Origin: Microvirga mediterraneensis
Lineage (GTDB): Bacteria > Pseudomonadota > Alphaproteobacteria > Rhizobiales > Beijerinckiaceae
DNA length: 64,000 bases
Assembly: GCF_013520865.1 (NCBI RefSeq)
Contig: NZ_JACDXJ010000001.1
Location: 2,161,001-2,225,000 of the forward strand
Direction of reading: 5' to 3'
Shown here: positions 54,640 through 63,584 of the stretch, piece after piece
Layout of the letters: every line of letters starts with the position of its first letter
How positions within the stretch are numbered: position 1 is the stretch's first letter
Notes under the pieces: model-generated
Databases searched by the model: none
The model's input: the letters and a program-made list of their open reading frames with translations, nothing else
What the model was told of the DNA's origin: nothing
Translations under genes and position numbers: made by a program

Positions 54640-57315
54640 TCACGGCGACCGTTCCGATCCCTTGCCGAGATAAGTCGACAGGCGTGCGATCCGCTGCTGG
54701 AGATCCGACACGATGACCTTGGCGCCTATCGTCAAACAGTGATCGTGCCCGCCGGGAACCTCGACCACTTCGACGTTCGGGCTCATCCGAGACCACGAGC
54801 GGCCGTGATGGGTCGCCGCATAGAATACGACCGGTACATCGAGAGGCGCCGGCAGATAGCGTGACATCGCAATCGAATAGGCTTCCCACGTCGTCGAAGG
54901 ACCAAGCGTGAAGTCCTCCCTGAACAGGCGGACATACGCCCTTTCGAGGATCTTCATGGGCGCCAGACGCCGCATCTTGGCAAGAGCCTGCATGGGCGTG
55001 AGAGAGAAGAACCGCTCCAATCTCGCCATCTGGTCATAGGCCCAGCCGACCCTGAGCGGCGACGCCTTAAGCCTCATGATCCTGAGGATCGTGCGCATGA
55101 CAGGACGGGCGCAGACGGTCGGCGGGTCGACCATCGCAACCATGTCGACCTTGTGGCCCGCGGCCACCAGCAGGCGAGCCGTTTCGAAAGCCACCATCGC
55201 GCCGTTGCACTTCCCTCCCAGCAGGAACGGGCCGTTGGCCTGCCGCTCCAGGATCTGCGGCAGGCACGCGGCGGCCATTTCCTCGAAGGATGCCGGAATG
55301 GCTTCCCCGTGCAGTCCATGAGGGTTGATGGGGATGATGGGCTGACCGGATCCGAGAAGCCGTACCATTTTCCGGATCTGCAGGGCGCCGTTGTTGAAGT
55401 CGCCATGGAAGAAGAAAAGCGGTCGCGGGTCGTCAGCTCGGTGCGACCGAGCGCGGGAGACGGCCGTTTGCTCAGGCTCCGCGGTCAGCGTCGCGACGAT
55501 CTGGCGGATGGTCGCGGCCTCGAACATGATTGTCTCGGGAATGCGGCGGCCGACGAGTCTTTCGGCCTCGATGAGCATCCCTGTCGCGAGAAGAGAGTCG
55601 CCGCCGCTCTCGAAGAAGTCGTCGTCGATCGTCAGCGTCTCGGAGCCGAGCAGCCTCCGCCACAGCTGCAACAGGTCGGCCTCCAGGTTTCGCGGATGCG
55701 AGCTCACCGATGTCTTCCCATCGGCCGAGGCAGCCTCCGCGAGCCGTCGCCGCTGAATCTTGCCCGTGACGCCCTTCGGCAACTGATCGCGGATTTCTAT
55801 GCGGCGCGGGATCTTGAAGGACGTCAGCTTGTCCTGGAGAAACCGGCGCAGGTCCGAGGGTGTTGCGGAGGCCTCGGGACGAAGGACGACGGCAGCCGCG
55901 ACGTCCTCGCCGAGCCGTGGGTGGGGCACGGCGAAGCTGGCTGCTTCGGCCACGGCCGGGTGGGACAGGAGCGCGGCGTCGATCTCGGCAGGGGCGATCT
56001 TTTCGCCGCCGCGGTTGATGACCTCGGCGAGGCGCCCGTGCAGGAGCAGAAAGCCGTCCTTGTCGAGGCTGCCGAGGTCGCCGGTGCGAAACCAACCATC
56101 CACGAAAGCGTCCCGATTGATGCCTGGAGCACCGAGATAGCCGGAGGTCAGCGTGGGACCGCGAACCCAGACCTCGCCCTGTTCCCCGGGGGGAAGCTTG
56201 TTCCCGTCTTCGCCTGCGATCATGACGGTGCCCGGCCATGGCCGCCCGCATGTACCGGGCCGGTTCAGGCCGGGCGGCGGCAGGTTGGCTGCGATCTGGG
56301 CGGCTTCGCTCAAGCCGTAATGTTCGAGGACGGGGATGCCGAGAGCGTTCTGCAACGCCTCCCGCACGCCACCCGGGAGCGGCGCGCCGCCGGAAACGAC
56401 GAAGCGCAATGTATGCATCGACTGGATGTTGTCCGTACCCTTCGCCTGGTCGAGCACGGCGCGGTGCAGCGCAGGACCGGCCGAGTACCAGGTCGGGCGC
56501 AGGCCGTCGAACCATTCGGGCAGATCCACCGCTGTGGGATCGGCCGGGATCGCGATGCTGCCGCCCGAGAGCAAAGGCGTGAAGACGGTCACCTTCAGGC
56601 CATGGGAGTAGAAAGGCGGCGATACGCTCAGGCATCGATCGCGGCATGTAAGCCCGAACCAGATTTTCAGGCGCGCCGCCGCTGCCAGCATGTTGGCATG
56701 GGTGAAGGGGATCAGCTTCGGCTGCGCGGTCGTGCCGGAGGTCTGCAGGATGAAGGCGGGTGTGTCGGGAGTCGGATCGCCTTCGGGCGCTGGAGACGTC
56801 GAGGTCGGGAGCACCAGCGTCAGCCCGAGCCTGCCATCCTCGACGGGGGCGGCCTCGATGATCGTCAGATTCCGTTGCGCGGCGATGGACGACGCTTCGG
56901 GGAAGCCGTCGCGCAGCACCAGAAGGGCATCCAGGTGAAGGGCCTCGAGCTTGCCGTTCAGTTCTTCGGGCGTTTGCCGGGGATCGAAGGGGACGGCTGT
57001 CGCCGAGCAGGCGACGCCCAGGATGGCAAGAACAGCCTCCGGGCCATTGGGCATGAGCACGCCGATGCGGTCGCCGCAGGTGAAGCCGCCTCGGCGCAAC
57101 TGACTGCGAAATTCGTCCAGTTGCAGGTGCAGGTCGCCGTATCCGAGAGGCGGAAACCGCGAGGAGATGATGGCCGGCTGCTCAGGATGCAGAGCCGCAA
57201 CCGTTCGGATCGCGTGTCCTATGGTGAGATGAGTCTCCAGAGGAGTAACGTCGCCGGGTGCGGCTGAGGCAGGGGATTTTCCCAATGCCTGGAGGTTCTG
57301 GCTGATGGTTGTCAC
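54640..57315 (-). CDS. Adenylation-carrier-thioesterase protein (NRPS-like, no condensation domain)
   Basis: The 891-residue chain begins with an adenylation domain, about 20-520, with LQTSGTTAQPKLIPFTH (A3), HYGLSEAAQ (A5), WFRTGDLGSLDKDG (A7), GRLAEVINRGGEKIAPAEID (A8) and KGVTGKIQRRR (A10). A carrier domain has FFESGGDSLLATG with Ser574 for phosphopantetheine. A thioesterase domain occupies about 630-885. There the nucleophile elbow reads GGKCNGA, so Cys703 replaces the usual Ser; His near 857 (GGHDHC) completes the likely triad. An acid would be activated, held on the carrier and released. GTG 57315 follows GGTGGGGG; a further upstream ATG is possible but lies in unlikely sequence. Confidence 0.8.
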   Translation of the reverse strand: MTTISQNLQALGKSPASAAPGDVTPLETHLTIGHAIRTVAALHPEQPAIISSRFPPLGYGDLHLQLDEFRSQLRRGGFTCGDRIGVLMPNGPEAVLAILGVACSATAVPFDPRQTPEELNGKLEALHLDALLVLRDGFPEASSIAAQRNLTIIEAAPVEDGRLGLTLVLPTSTSPAPEGDPTPDTPAFILQTSGTTAQPKLIPFTHANMLAAAARLKIWFGLTCRDRCLSVSPPFYSHGLKVTVFTPLLSGGSIAIPADPTAVDLPEWFDGLRPTWYSAGPALHRAVLDQAKGTDNIQSMHTLRFVVSGGAPLPGGVREALQNALGIPVLEHYGLSEAAQIAANLPPPGLNRPGTCGRPWPGTVMIAGEDGNKLPPGEQGEVWVRGPTLTSGYLGAPGINRDAFVDGWFRTGDLGSLDKDGFLLLHGRLAEVINRGGEKIAPAEIDAALLSHPAVAEAASFAVPHPRLGEDVAAAVVLRPEASATPSDLRRFLQDKLTSFKIPRRIEIRDQLPKGVTGKIQRRRLAEAASADGKTSVSSHPRNLEADLLQLWRRLLGSETLTIDDDFFESGGDSLLATGMLIEAERLVGRRIPETIMFEAATIRQIVATLTAEPEQTAVSRARSHRADDPRPLFFFHGDFNNGALQIRKMVRLLGSGQPIIPINPHGLHGEAIPASFEEMAAACLPQILERQANGPFLLGGKCNGAMVAFETARLLVAAGHKVDMVAMVDPPTVCARPVMRTILRIMRLKASPLRVGWAYDQMARLERFFSLTPMQALAKMRRLAPMKILERAYVRLFREDFTLGPSTTWEAYSIAMSRYLPAPLDVPVVFYAATHHGRSWSRMSPNVEVVEVPGGHDHCLTIGAKVIVSDLQQRIARLSTYLGKGSERSP

Positions 57316-57646
57316 AGGTGCCCCCACCGTGTTGCTGTGGCACTTGATTGTATTCGCGAACGTTTGAAAAACGTCCTGCCTTAACGATCTAGTCCATCCG
57401 GTACCACCAAAGTGCCCGTGAATACCCGGAGGTATGAGTAACAGCATAGGGGACGCGTGGCCGTGGGGGCAGCGGCGGCGGGCATGGCAGCCGGCGGCTG
57501 ACGGGCCGTTCCGACGCGGCCGCACCGACCAGGGCCGGGAGAGCAAGGATGGGGCCCCTCCGGTTTCACTTCTTCGTGGGCGGAAGAATTCCCATGTGGC
57601 TTGAAGCTTGAGCAGCATCTAACCTCTCGGGAGGAGACCTCCCCGC
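57316..57646. other. Divergent intergenic region
   Basis: The 331-base gap between the A-PCP-TE gene and the di-heme cytochrome gene should hold both promoters. A short AT-richer stretch lies near 57345-57375 (TTGATTGTATTCGCGAACGTTTG), with a CGCGAACG segment that could be a dyad. I see no further gene or repeat there. Confidence 0.3.
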
Positions 57647-58615
57647 ATGAAGCGTATCTTTGTTGCCCTTATCGTGATCGTCGCATTAGCCGGGGCCATC
57701 CTCTGGTATCTGACGGACCCCGCCCGGCAGATGGCGAACCTCGGATCGATGCCGACAGGGCAGCCGGATTTGGAGAATGGCCGCAATCTGTTCTTCGTCG
57801 GCGGGTGCACGTCCTGCCATGCAAGGCCGAACGACCCTGACAAGCTGAAGCTCGGAGGAGGCTATGCGCTGAAATCGCCCTTCGGCACCTTCCACGTCCC
57901 GAATATCTCGCCCCATAAGACCGACGGCATCGGGGCTTGGTCCCTCGAGCAGTTCGTGGCGGCAATGCGATTCGGAATCATCCCCAAGGTTCAGGCTGCA
58001 AGCGCCTCCGCGAGCGAGCCGAGGCACACGACCTGTTGCGACAATGCCTACCCGGCCTTTCCCTATACGAGCTATCAGCGGATGAGCCGGGAGGACCTGC
58101 GGGACCTCTTCGCCTTCATCATGACGCTTGCGCCTGTCGAAGGTCGTGCTCCCGATCACGAGCTGCCTTTTCCCTATAACATCCGCCGCGGTGTCGGCCT
58201 GTGGAAGCTCGCTTTCCTGGACGGGAAGGTCTTCGAGCCGGATCCGTCCAAGCCGGCAATCTGGAACCGGGGCGCCTTTCTGGTGAACGGGCCGGGGCAC
58301 TGCGCCGAATGCCACAGCGAGCGCAACGCCGCGGGCGCCATCATCGAAGACCGGCGCTTCGCTGGCGGACCCGACCCGGAGGGCAGGGGTATCGTTCCCA
58401 ACATCACTCCGCATCCGACCGGCATCGGAGGCTGGACGCAAGATGACCTCGCGACCCTGTTGAAGACGGGCGAGACGCCGAATTTCGACACGGTCGGCGG
58501 GCCGATGGGCGCCGTGGTGGCCAACACGGCCCATCTGTCCGAGGCGGATCGTCAGGCCATGGCGGAATACCTCCTGTCCCTGCCTCCGAGGCCAGGCTTC
58601 AAGAAGCCGGAATAG
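57647..58615 (+). CDS. Membrane-anchored di-heme cytochrome c
   Basis: This 322-residue protein has an N-terminal hydrophobic anchor (MKRIFVALIVIVALAGAILWYLTDP). Two cytochrome c domains follow, with heme sites CTSCH at Cys54/Cys57/His58 and CAECH at Cys219/Cys222/His223. Motifs PNISPHKTDGIGAWS and PNITPHPTGIGGWTQDDL after each heme site are typical of the subunits that take electrons from quinoprotein or flavoprotein dehydrogenases. The anchor may be uncleaved. GGGAGGAGACC lies before ATG 57647. A partner dehydrogenase is not present nearby, so the electron donor is unknown. Confidence 0.9.
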   Translation: MKRIFVALIVIVALAGAILWYLTDPARQMANLGSMPTGQPDLENGRNLFFVGGCTSCHARPNDPDKLKLGGGYALKSPFGTFHVPNISPHKTDGIGAWSLEQFVAAMRFGIIPKVQAASASASEPRHTTCCDNAYPAFPYTSYQRMSREDLRDLFAFIMTLAPVEGRAPDHELPFPYNIRRGVGLWKLAFLDGKVFEPDPSKPAIWNRGAFLVNGPGHCAECHSERNAAGAIIEDRRFAGGPDPEGRGIVPNITPHPTGIGGWTQDDLATLLKTGETPNFDTVGGPMGAVVANTAHLSEADRQAMAEYLLSLPPRPGFKKPE

Positions 58616-58740
58616 GGCTTTCCGAGAATCATGCGCGACCACTCCCGCCTTTCTGGAGGTGGACGCTTCAGGTTCTGACACCTTCATCGTCATGGCCGGC
58701 CTCGTCCCGGCCTCGCACGTTTTGCTTGCCATCCCTCCGG

Positions 58741-58851
58741 CCTCATCCTGAGGAGGTCGCAGAGCGACCGTCGCGAAGGAGGGGCTGGAGAGCCCTGGAG
58801 GCGCCCTGGACGATCCTTCGAGACGCCGCTGCGCTGCTCCTCAGGATGAGG
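58741..58851. repeat. Mosaic palindrome, copy D
   Basis: The element begins CCTCATCCTGAGGAGG and ends CTCCTCAGGATGAGG. The CTCCGG/CCGGAG flanks extend the dyad to about 58735-58857. Inner arms are GCGAAGGAG and CCTTCGAGACG. Upstream, 58686-58712 has CGTCATGGCCGGCCTCGTCCCGGCC, a fragment of the same repeat family. It lies in the 627-base gap after the di-heme cytochrome. Confidence 0.85.
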
Positions 58852-58916
58852 CCGGAGAATGTCATCGGGGCGATGTTATGTTCTCACTTTGTTCTTGACA
58901 GGGCGGATAACCTTGG

Positions 58917-59099
58917 CTATATCGTTGCCCTAGATCTGCTCTGACGAGGGGCGCGCTCGCGAGGCGTCGCAAGAGTGAGAGCAGGCACGGTCCCGCCGCA
59001 GGCCTCGCAATCCTGTGGTCGCGGGAGGTCGACCTTGGGGGCTCCCCAGCTGGTCCACCTGAAAAGAACCGTGCGTGACGAGCAGTTCGGCTCTTCCAT
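58917..59099 (-). CDS. Possible small Cys-containing protein
   Basis: This 60-residue frame on the minus strand starts at ATG 59099. It has Cys6, then WTSWGAPKVDLPRPQ and a CEACGG pair, which together look like a degenerate zinc-ribbon, followed by an Arg-rich tail. Third-position GC is high in the first 40 codons. No ribosome site is evident and no family is recognised, so this may not be a gene. It lies between the repeat element and the XRE-cupin gene. Confidence 0.25.
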   Translation of the reverse strand: MEEPNCSSRTVLFRWTSWGAPKVDLPRPQDCEACGGTVPALTLATPRERAPRQSRSRATI

Positions 59100-59242
59100 C
59101 AACACACACGAGCGAGCCGGGCTGCCCGACGCGCCACCCTCGAACCCGAAAGGCTCGCAGCGCAAGCTGCGGGCCCCAAGGGGCTGGCTCTTTGACACGA
59201 AATGAATAACGCCGTTTGCAGGGACCGGACCGTATCCGGGTC

Positions 59243-59860
59243 TTAATCCATCACGGCAGCCTTGAGGATGCACACCATGGTGGCGCGTCCGGGCGCGTTG
59301 CCGACGCAGCGTACCGAATGGGGGCGGTCGCAGCGGTAGCGCAGGCTCTCGCCGGCCTTCGCCTGCTGGGTCACGCCGCCGACTTCCACTTCGAATTCTC
59401 CCTCCAGGACCGAGAGGCATTCCACCGAGCCGCGCTGGTGGCTGTCGGAATCGAGCACGCCGCCGGGCTCGGACTGCACGTCGTACCATTGCAGCCACTC
59501 GATGGTCTTGAGCCAGCCGATGATGGCGAGCCGCATCTTGCCGTCCTCCGACACGAGGATCGGGGTGTCGGCCTTGGAGGACTTCTCGATGAAAGGCTCC
59601 TCGTCGCCAGAGGCGAGAACACGCTCGATCGACACGTCCAGGGCCTGGCTCAGACGCCAGATGGTGGCGAGCGTCGGGTTGGTCTCGTTGCGCTCGATCT
59701 GGCTGATGATCGACTTCGCGACGCCGGATTGCTCGGCGAGTTCCGACAGGGACAGGTTGTAGGCCTTGCGCAACCGCTGGATGGTCTTTCCCATGTTGCC
59801 GGACAGAACCTGTGCGCCTGTTTCCAGCTCCCGGTTCCGCTCTTTGCCCTCGACGCCCAT
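59243..59860 (-). CDS. XRE-family regulator with cupin domain
   Basis: This 205-residue regulator has a helix-turn-helix at about 25-80 (IQRLRKAYNLSLSELAEQSGVAKSIISQIERNETNPTLATIWRLSQALDVSIERVL) and a cupin sensor domain at about 125-200 (GGVLDSDSHQRGSVECLSVLEGEFEVEVGG, RYRCDRPHSVRC). Such XRE-cupin proteins sense small ligands and control nearby transport or catabolic genes. AGAGG lies before ATG 59860. The adjacent DMT exporter gene (59967-60941) is upstream in the same direction with about 106 bases between, so it is the most likely target. Confidence 0.9.
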   Translation of the reverse strand: MGVEGKERNRELETGAQVLSGNMGKTIQRLRKAYNLSLSELAEQSGVAKSIISQIERNETNPTLATIWRLSQALDVSIERVLASGDEEPFIEKSSKADTPILVSEDGKMRLAIIGWLKTIEWLQWYDVQSEPGGVLDSDSHQRGSVECLSVLEGEFEVEVGGVTQQAKAGESLRYRCDRPHSVRCVGNAPGRATMVCILKAAVMD

Positions 59861-59966
59861 GACTGCCTCTGTTCCGTAAAAGAGAACATTCGTTCCTCAA
59901 AACGGTTGTGGGGTAATCGCCGGGATGGGTCAAGCGCCTGCGGCGCCGTAGCGTTTCGTTTTCGGT

Positions 59967-60941
59967 TCAGACACCCGGCCTTTGGGGCGTGGCCTGCAGC
60001 TCTTTCGTTCGCAGGGGCCCGAGCCGGTGTTCGCGCCAGACGATGAACAGGCCGGTCGCGGCCACGATGGTGGCCCCGGTCAGGACGGTGAAGGTCGGCA
60101 GGTCGCCGAACATGAACCAGCCGAACAGGAGCGCCCAGATCATCGTCGTATATTCGAACGGCGCGATCACGGACGTATCCGCGTAGCGATAGGATTGCGT
60201 CACCAGGATCTGCCCGACGCCGCCCAGGATGCCGATGAGAATGAACAGCGCGAGGTCCGGACCATCGGGCATGCGCCAGCCCAGGGCGATGGTGCAGAGC
60301 GAAAGGCCCGACGCCATGATGAAGAAATAGAACACGATGGCGCCGGTCTTCTCCGTCTCGGTCAGACGACGGACCTGGATCATGGCGCCGGCCGAGCAGA
60401 AGGCGCCGGCGAAGGCCAGCATCGCGCCGAGGGTCGGCCCCGCATTCAGGTCTCCGCCGAAAGTGCCGACATTCAGATAGGGCGACAGCATGATCAGCAC
60501 GCCGACGAATCCGATGCCGACGGCGGTCCACCGGTAGGCGCGCACGGTTTCCTTGAGCAGAAGCGCCGCCAGGATGACGGCCATGAGTGGCGAGGCGTAG
60601 CCGATGGCAATGGCGTCGTGCAGGGGCAGGTAGGAGAGAGCGGCGAAGCCGAGATACATCGCGCCCGTGCCGATGAAGCCGCGCTTGAAATGGCCGACCA
60701 CGTTCTTCGTCCGCACCGCATTGATGAGATCCCCCTGCCACTTCAGCCACAGCAGCAGCGGCAGCAGCGCGAAGGCCGAGCGGAAGAAGACGATCTCGCC
60801 GACAGGATAGCGGGAGGAGAGGGTCTTGAGGGTCGCCGACATCATCGTGAAGACGACGGCGGAGATGACTTTGAGGGAGATCCCCAGAAGAGGTTTCACA
60901 GGAGGAGGATTTTCACGGATGGCGTCGCTTGAAGCTTGCAA
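59967..60941 (-). CDS. DMT superfamily (EamA) transporter
   Basis: This 324-residue protein has ten hydrophobic segments in two EamA repeats. Each ends in a typical block (AYRWTAVGIGFVGVLIMLSPYL and LPTFTVLTGATIVAATGLFIVWREHR). It probably exports or imports a small metabolite. The best start is TTG 60941 (MQASSDAIREN), with GTG about 14 codons later as alternative; neither has a clear ribosome site. It is transcribed toward the XRE-cupin gene, which could regulate it. Confidence 0.85.
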   Translation of the reverse strand: MQASSDAIRENPPPVKPLLGISLKVISAVVFTMMSATLKTLSSRYPVGEIVFFRSAFALLPLLLWLKWQGDLINAVRTKNVVGHFKRGFIGTGAMYLGFAALSYLPLHDAIAIGYASPLMAVILAALLLKETVRAYRWTAVGIGFVGVLIMLSPYLNVGTFGGDLNAGPTLGAMLAFAGAFCSAGAMIQVRRLTETEKTGAIVFYFFIMASGLSLCTIALGWRMPDGPDLALFILIGILGGVGQILVTQSYRYADTSVIAPFEYTTMIWALLFGWFMFGDLPTFTVLTGATIVAATGLFIVWREHRLGPLRTKELQATPQRPGV

Positions 60942-61103
60942 CCAACCACGGACAAGCTCCTTCGTGAACCCCTAATCGACGCGAAACCCCTGCGCCGGAC
61001 GCATGGGACATGTCCGCCGTCACAAATTTGCAGGAAATCCGTCATGGGGACGAGATGCGAATCCGGTTTGGCTGCTTGAACAGCAAGCCCGCCGGAGAAG
61101 CCC

Positions 61104-61916
61104 ATGGCTCAGGATGTGAATGCTCTGCGCGTACGGACCCTGTTCCTGTCCGATCTCCACCTGGGCACGAAGGGGTGCCAGGCCGGGGCGCTGCTCGAAT
61201 TTCTCAAGGCCTACGATGCCGATACGATTTATCTCGTCGGCGACATCGTGGACGGCTGGCGCCTGAAATCAGGCTGGTATTGGCCGCAGGCCCATAACGA
61301 CGTCCTGCAGAAACTGATGCGCAAGGTCCGAAAGGGGGCTCGCCTCGTCTACCTTCCCGGCAACCACGACGAATTCCTGCGCGACTATATCGGGGTCAAT
61401 CTCGGAGGCATCGAGCTGGCGGATTATGCCTTGCATGAAACGGCGGACGGCAAGCGCTACCTCGTGATCCACGGCGATCAGTTCGACCTGGTGGTCCGGC
61501 ACGCCCGCTGGATCGCCCTGCTCGGAGACGGAGCCTATGCGGCCGCTCTCTTCGTCAACACCCACCTCAACATCGTGCGGCGACGCCTCGGCCTGACCTA
61601 TTGGTCGCTGTCGTCCTGGGCCAAGCTGAAGGTGAAGAACGCGGTGAACTACATCAGCCGCTTCGAGGAGCTTCTGGCCGCGGAAGCCCGGCGCCAGGAA
61701 GCCGACGGCGTGATCTGCGGCCATATCCACCATGCGATCATGCACGACCAGTTCGGCGTGGCCTACGTGAATACCGGCGACTGGGTCGAGTCCTGCACGG
61801 CGGTGGTCGAGCATTACGACGGCTCCTTCGAACTGATCCGGTGGAGCGATGTCCAGCGCGAGGCGGCCAGGGACCAAGGTCTCGTCGAGGTGACGATCAG
61901 AGGGAAGGCCGCCTGA
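61104..61916 (+). CDS. Calcineurin-type phosphoesterase, LpxH-like
   Basis: This 270-residue metallophosphoesterase resembles UDP-2,3-diacylglucosamine hydrolases. It has FLSDLHLG (Asp17, His19), LVGDIVDGW (Asp47), YLPGNHDEFLRDY (Asn87, His88), VIHGDQFD and CGHIHHAIM, which fit a dinuclear metal site. In Gram-negatives LpxH cleaves UDP-2,3-diacylglucosamine in lipid A biosynthesis; homologues next to glycosyltransferases in alphaproteobacteria are of unproven substrate. GGAG stands before ATG 61104. Its TGA overlaps the ATG of the glycosyltransferase gene, so the two are translated together. Confidence 0.85.
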   Translation: MAQDVNALRVRTLFLSDLHLGTKGCQAGALLEFLKAYDADTIYLVGDIVDGWRLKSGWYWPQAHNDVLQKLMRKVRKGARLVYLPGNHDEFLRDYIGVNLGGIELADYALHETADGKRYLVIHGDQFDLVVRHARWIALLGDGAYAAALFVNTHLNIVRRRLGLTYWSLSSWAKLKVKNAVNYISRFEELLAAEARRQEADGVICGHIHHAIMHDQFGVAYVNTGDWVESCTAVVEHYDGSFELIRWSDVQREAARDQGLVEVTIRGKAA

Positions 61917-62923
61917 TGCGCCTGCTGATCGCAACCGATGCTTGGCATCCCCAGATCAACGGGGTGGTGCGTTCGCTGGAATACATGGCGGCCGAGGCGC
62001 CGCGCTTCGGCGCCGAGGCCGTGTTCGTCACGCCCGAGCGGTTCCGATCCATTCCCATGCCGACCTATCCGGAAATCCGCCTTTCCCTGGCCGGGCCCGG
62101 CTCCCTGGCGGATCTCCTCGATGAGATCCGGCCGACCCATGTCCACATCGCCACGGAAGGGCCCATCGGCCTGGCGACGCGGCTCGCCTGCATCCGCCAG
62201 GGACGCGCCTTCACCACGAGCTACCACACGCGGTTTCCGGAATACGTGGCGGCGCGGACCGGAATCCCCGAGGCATGGTCCTACGGAGCCCTGCGGCGCT
62301 TCCACCGGGCAGCCCGCGCCATGATGGTGAGCACCCCCTCCCTGGAACGGGAGCTGACGGGGCGCGGCTTCCGGAACATCCTGCGCTGGACCCGGGGTGT
62401 CGACACGGTCCTGTTCCGGCCCAGAGGCGAGCGGATCCTGGACGCTTCCGCGCCCGTCTTCCTTTATGTCGGACGGGTCGCGGTCGAGAAGAACCTGGAC
62501 GCCTTCCTGAGCCTCGATCTGCCCGGCACGAAGGTGGTCGTTGGGGACGGGCCTTCCCGCCTGGAGCTCGAGCGGCGATATTCTGATGTCCGCTTTCTCG
62601 GTTCTCTCACGGGCGAAGACTTGGCGCGGGTCTATGCCTCCTCGGACGTCTTCGTCTTTCCGAGCCTCACCGACACCTTCGGCATCGTGCTGATCGAGGC
62701 TTTGGCCTCGGGGCTGCCGATCGCCGCCTTTCCGGTCACGGGACCGCTCGACGTGATCGGGTCTTCGGGCTGCGGGGTCCTCAAGGCCGATCTGCGGGAG
62801 GCCGCTCTGGCGGCTCTCGCCATTCCGAAGGATCGCTGCCGGGCTTATGGCGAGACCTTTACCTGGCACGAAAGCGCCCGGCAGTTCTTCGCCAATATCG
62901 AGAAGGCCCATTCCAGGGCATAG
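61916..62923 (+). CDS. GT4-family glycosyltransferase
   Basis: This 335-residue GT-B protein starts MRLLIATDAWHPQINGVVRSLEYM and has the sugar-binding HVHIATEGPIGLA and TTSYHTRFPEYVAART segments. The C-terminal nucleotide-sugar site has VFLYVGRVAVEKNLDAFL and SDVFVFPSLTDTFGIVLIEALASGLPIAA, where the EX7E motif is present. Similar enzymes transfer sugars to diacylglycerol or mannose to lipid carriers. Coupling to an LpxH-like phosphoesterase suggests envelope glycolipid synthesis. The acceptor is unknown. Confidence 0.9.
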   Translation: MRLLIATDAWHPQINGVVRSLEYMAAEAPRFGAEAVFVTPERFRSIPMPTYPEIRLSLAGPGSLADLLDEIRPTHVHIATEGPIGLATRLACIRQGRAFTTSYHTRFPEYVAARTGIPEAWSYGALRRFHRAARAMMVSTPSLERELTGRGFRNILRWTRGVDTVLFRPRGERILDASAPVFLYVGRVAVEKNLDAFLSLDLPGTKVVVGDGPSRLELERRYSDVRFLGSLTGEDLARVYASSDVFVFPSLTDTFGIVLIEALASGLPIAAFPVTGPLDVIGSSGCGVLKADLREAALAALAIPKDRCRAYGETFTWHESARQFFANIEKAHSRA

Positions 62924-62928
62924 CCTGC

Positions 62929-63444
62929 CTACATCAGGAAGGCGGGGCGCGGGTGGGAATGCGGGGCCTTCTCAGCCTCGAAAGGGCCGGTTTTTATCGA
63001 GACTCCGGTCCGTTCGATTTCGACCCGGGTGAGATCGATCATGCCCTGGATCTCGCGTTCCAGGTCCTGGAGCGTCGACACCATGAGCCGGATGCGCCGT
63101 TCGGCCGCTTCCTGAAAGGCGGCCTCCGGGAGAGAGGTCATGGGATCGCCGGTCTCCAGGGCCGGAAAGGAGCGGACCTCCTCCTTGGTCTGCCGGATCG
63201 AGGCGGCCATTGTCTCCAGGCAAGCCCTGAACGGCTCGACCGTCCTGGCCTCCAGGGGCAAGGCCTTCAGGCGCTCCACGGCCTCGAGCACGGCCTGCGT
63301 ATCCGCATTGCGGTTGCGCCGGGCATATTCCTTCAGGAACCACCGGCCACGCGCCGTCTCCATGACGGCCGCTTCAATGGTGTTGAAATCCAGATCGCCG
63401 AACGTGACGTGCATGTCTTCATCGGGCATGGTAACACAATCCAT
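62929..63444 (-). CDS. Hypothetical alpha-helical protein
   Basis: This 171-residue protein is predicted mainly helical. It has the N-terminal block ETARGRWFLKEYARRNRNADTQ, seen in many rhizobial proteins of unknown role, and a heptad-like stretch around 100-150 (AERRIRLMVSTLQDLEREIQGMI). It ends in PHSHPRPAFLM. There is no signal peptide or membrane helix. I do not recognise its function. ATG 63444 was used; ATG 63429 is also in frame. It converges on the glycosyltransferase with five bases between stops. Confidence 0.6.
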   Translation of the reverse strand: MDCVTMPDEDMHVTFGDLDFNTIEAAVMETARGRWFLKEYARRNRNADTQAVLEAVERLKALPLEARTVEPFRACLETMAASIRQTKEEVRSFPALETGDPMTSLPEAAFQEAAERRIRLMVSTLQDLEREIQGMIDLTRVEIERTGVSIKTGPFEAEKAPHSHPRPAFLM

Positions 63445-63584
63445 GTTTGCCGGGTTTGATTCCTGTCTCCAACAGATGTGTGCAAACTGCCTGCAAGCTC
63501 AACCCCTGTAAGGCTTTCAGTGGGAGTCTTGCACCGCGTTCTTTGTTCGGCCCCATTTTTCCATTTCAGAAGATCAGAGCCCTG

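Noticed and set aside
57315..57618. Extension of the A-PCP-TE protein to an ATG at 57447 or a start at 57618
   Set aside because: The extra residues are Arg/Pro/Gly-rich and non-domain, and the GTG at 57315 has a ribosome-like GGTGGGGG before it.
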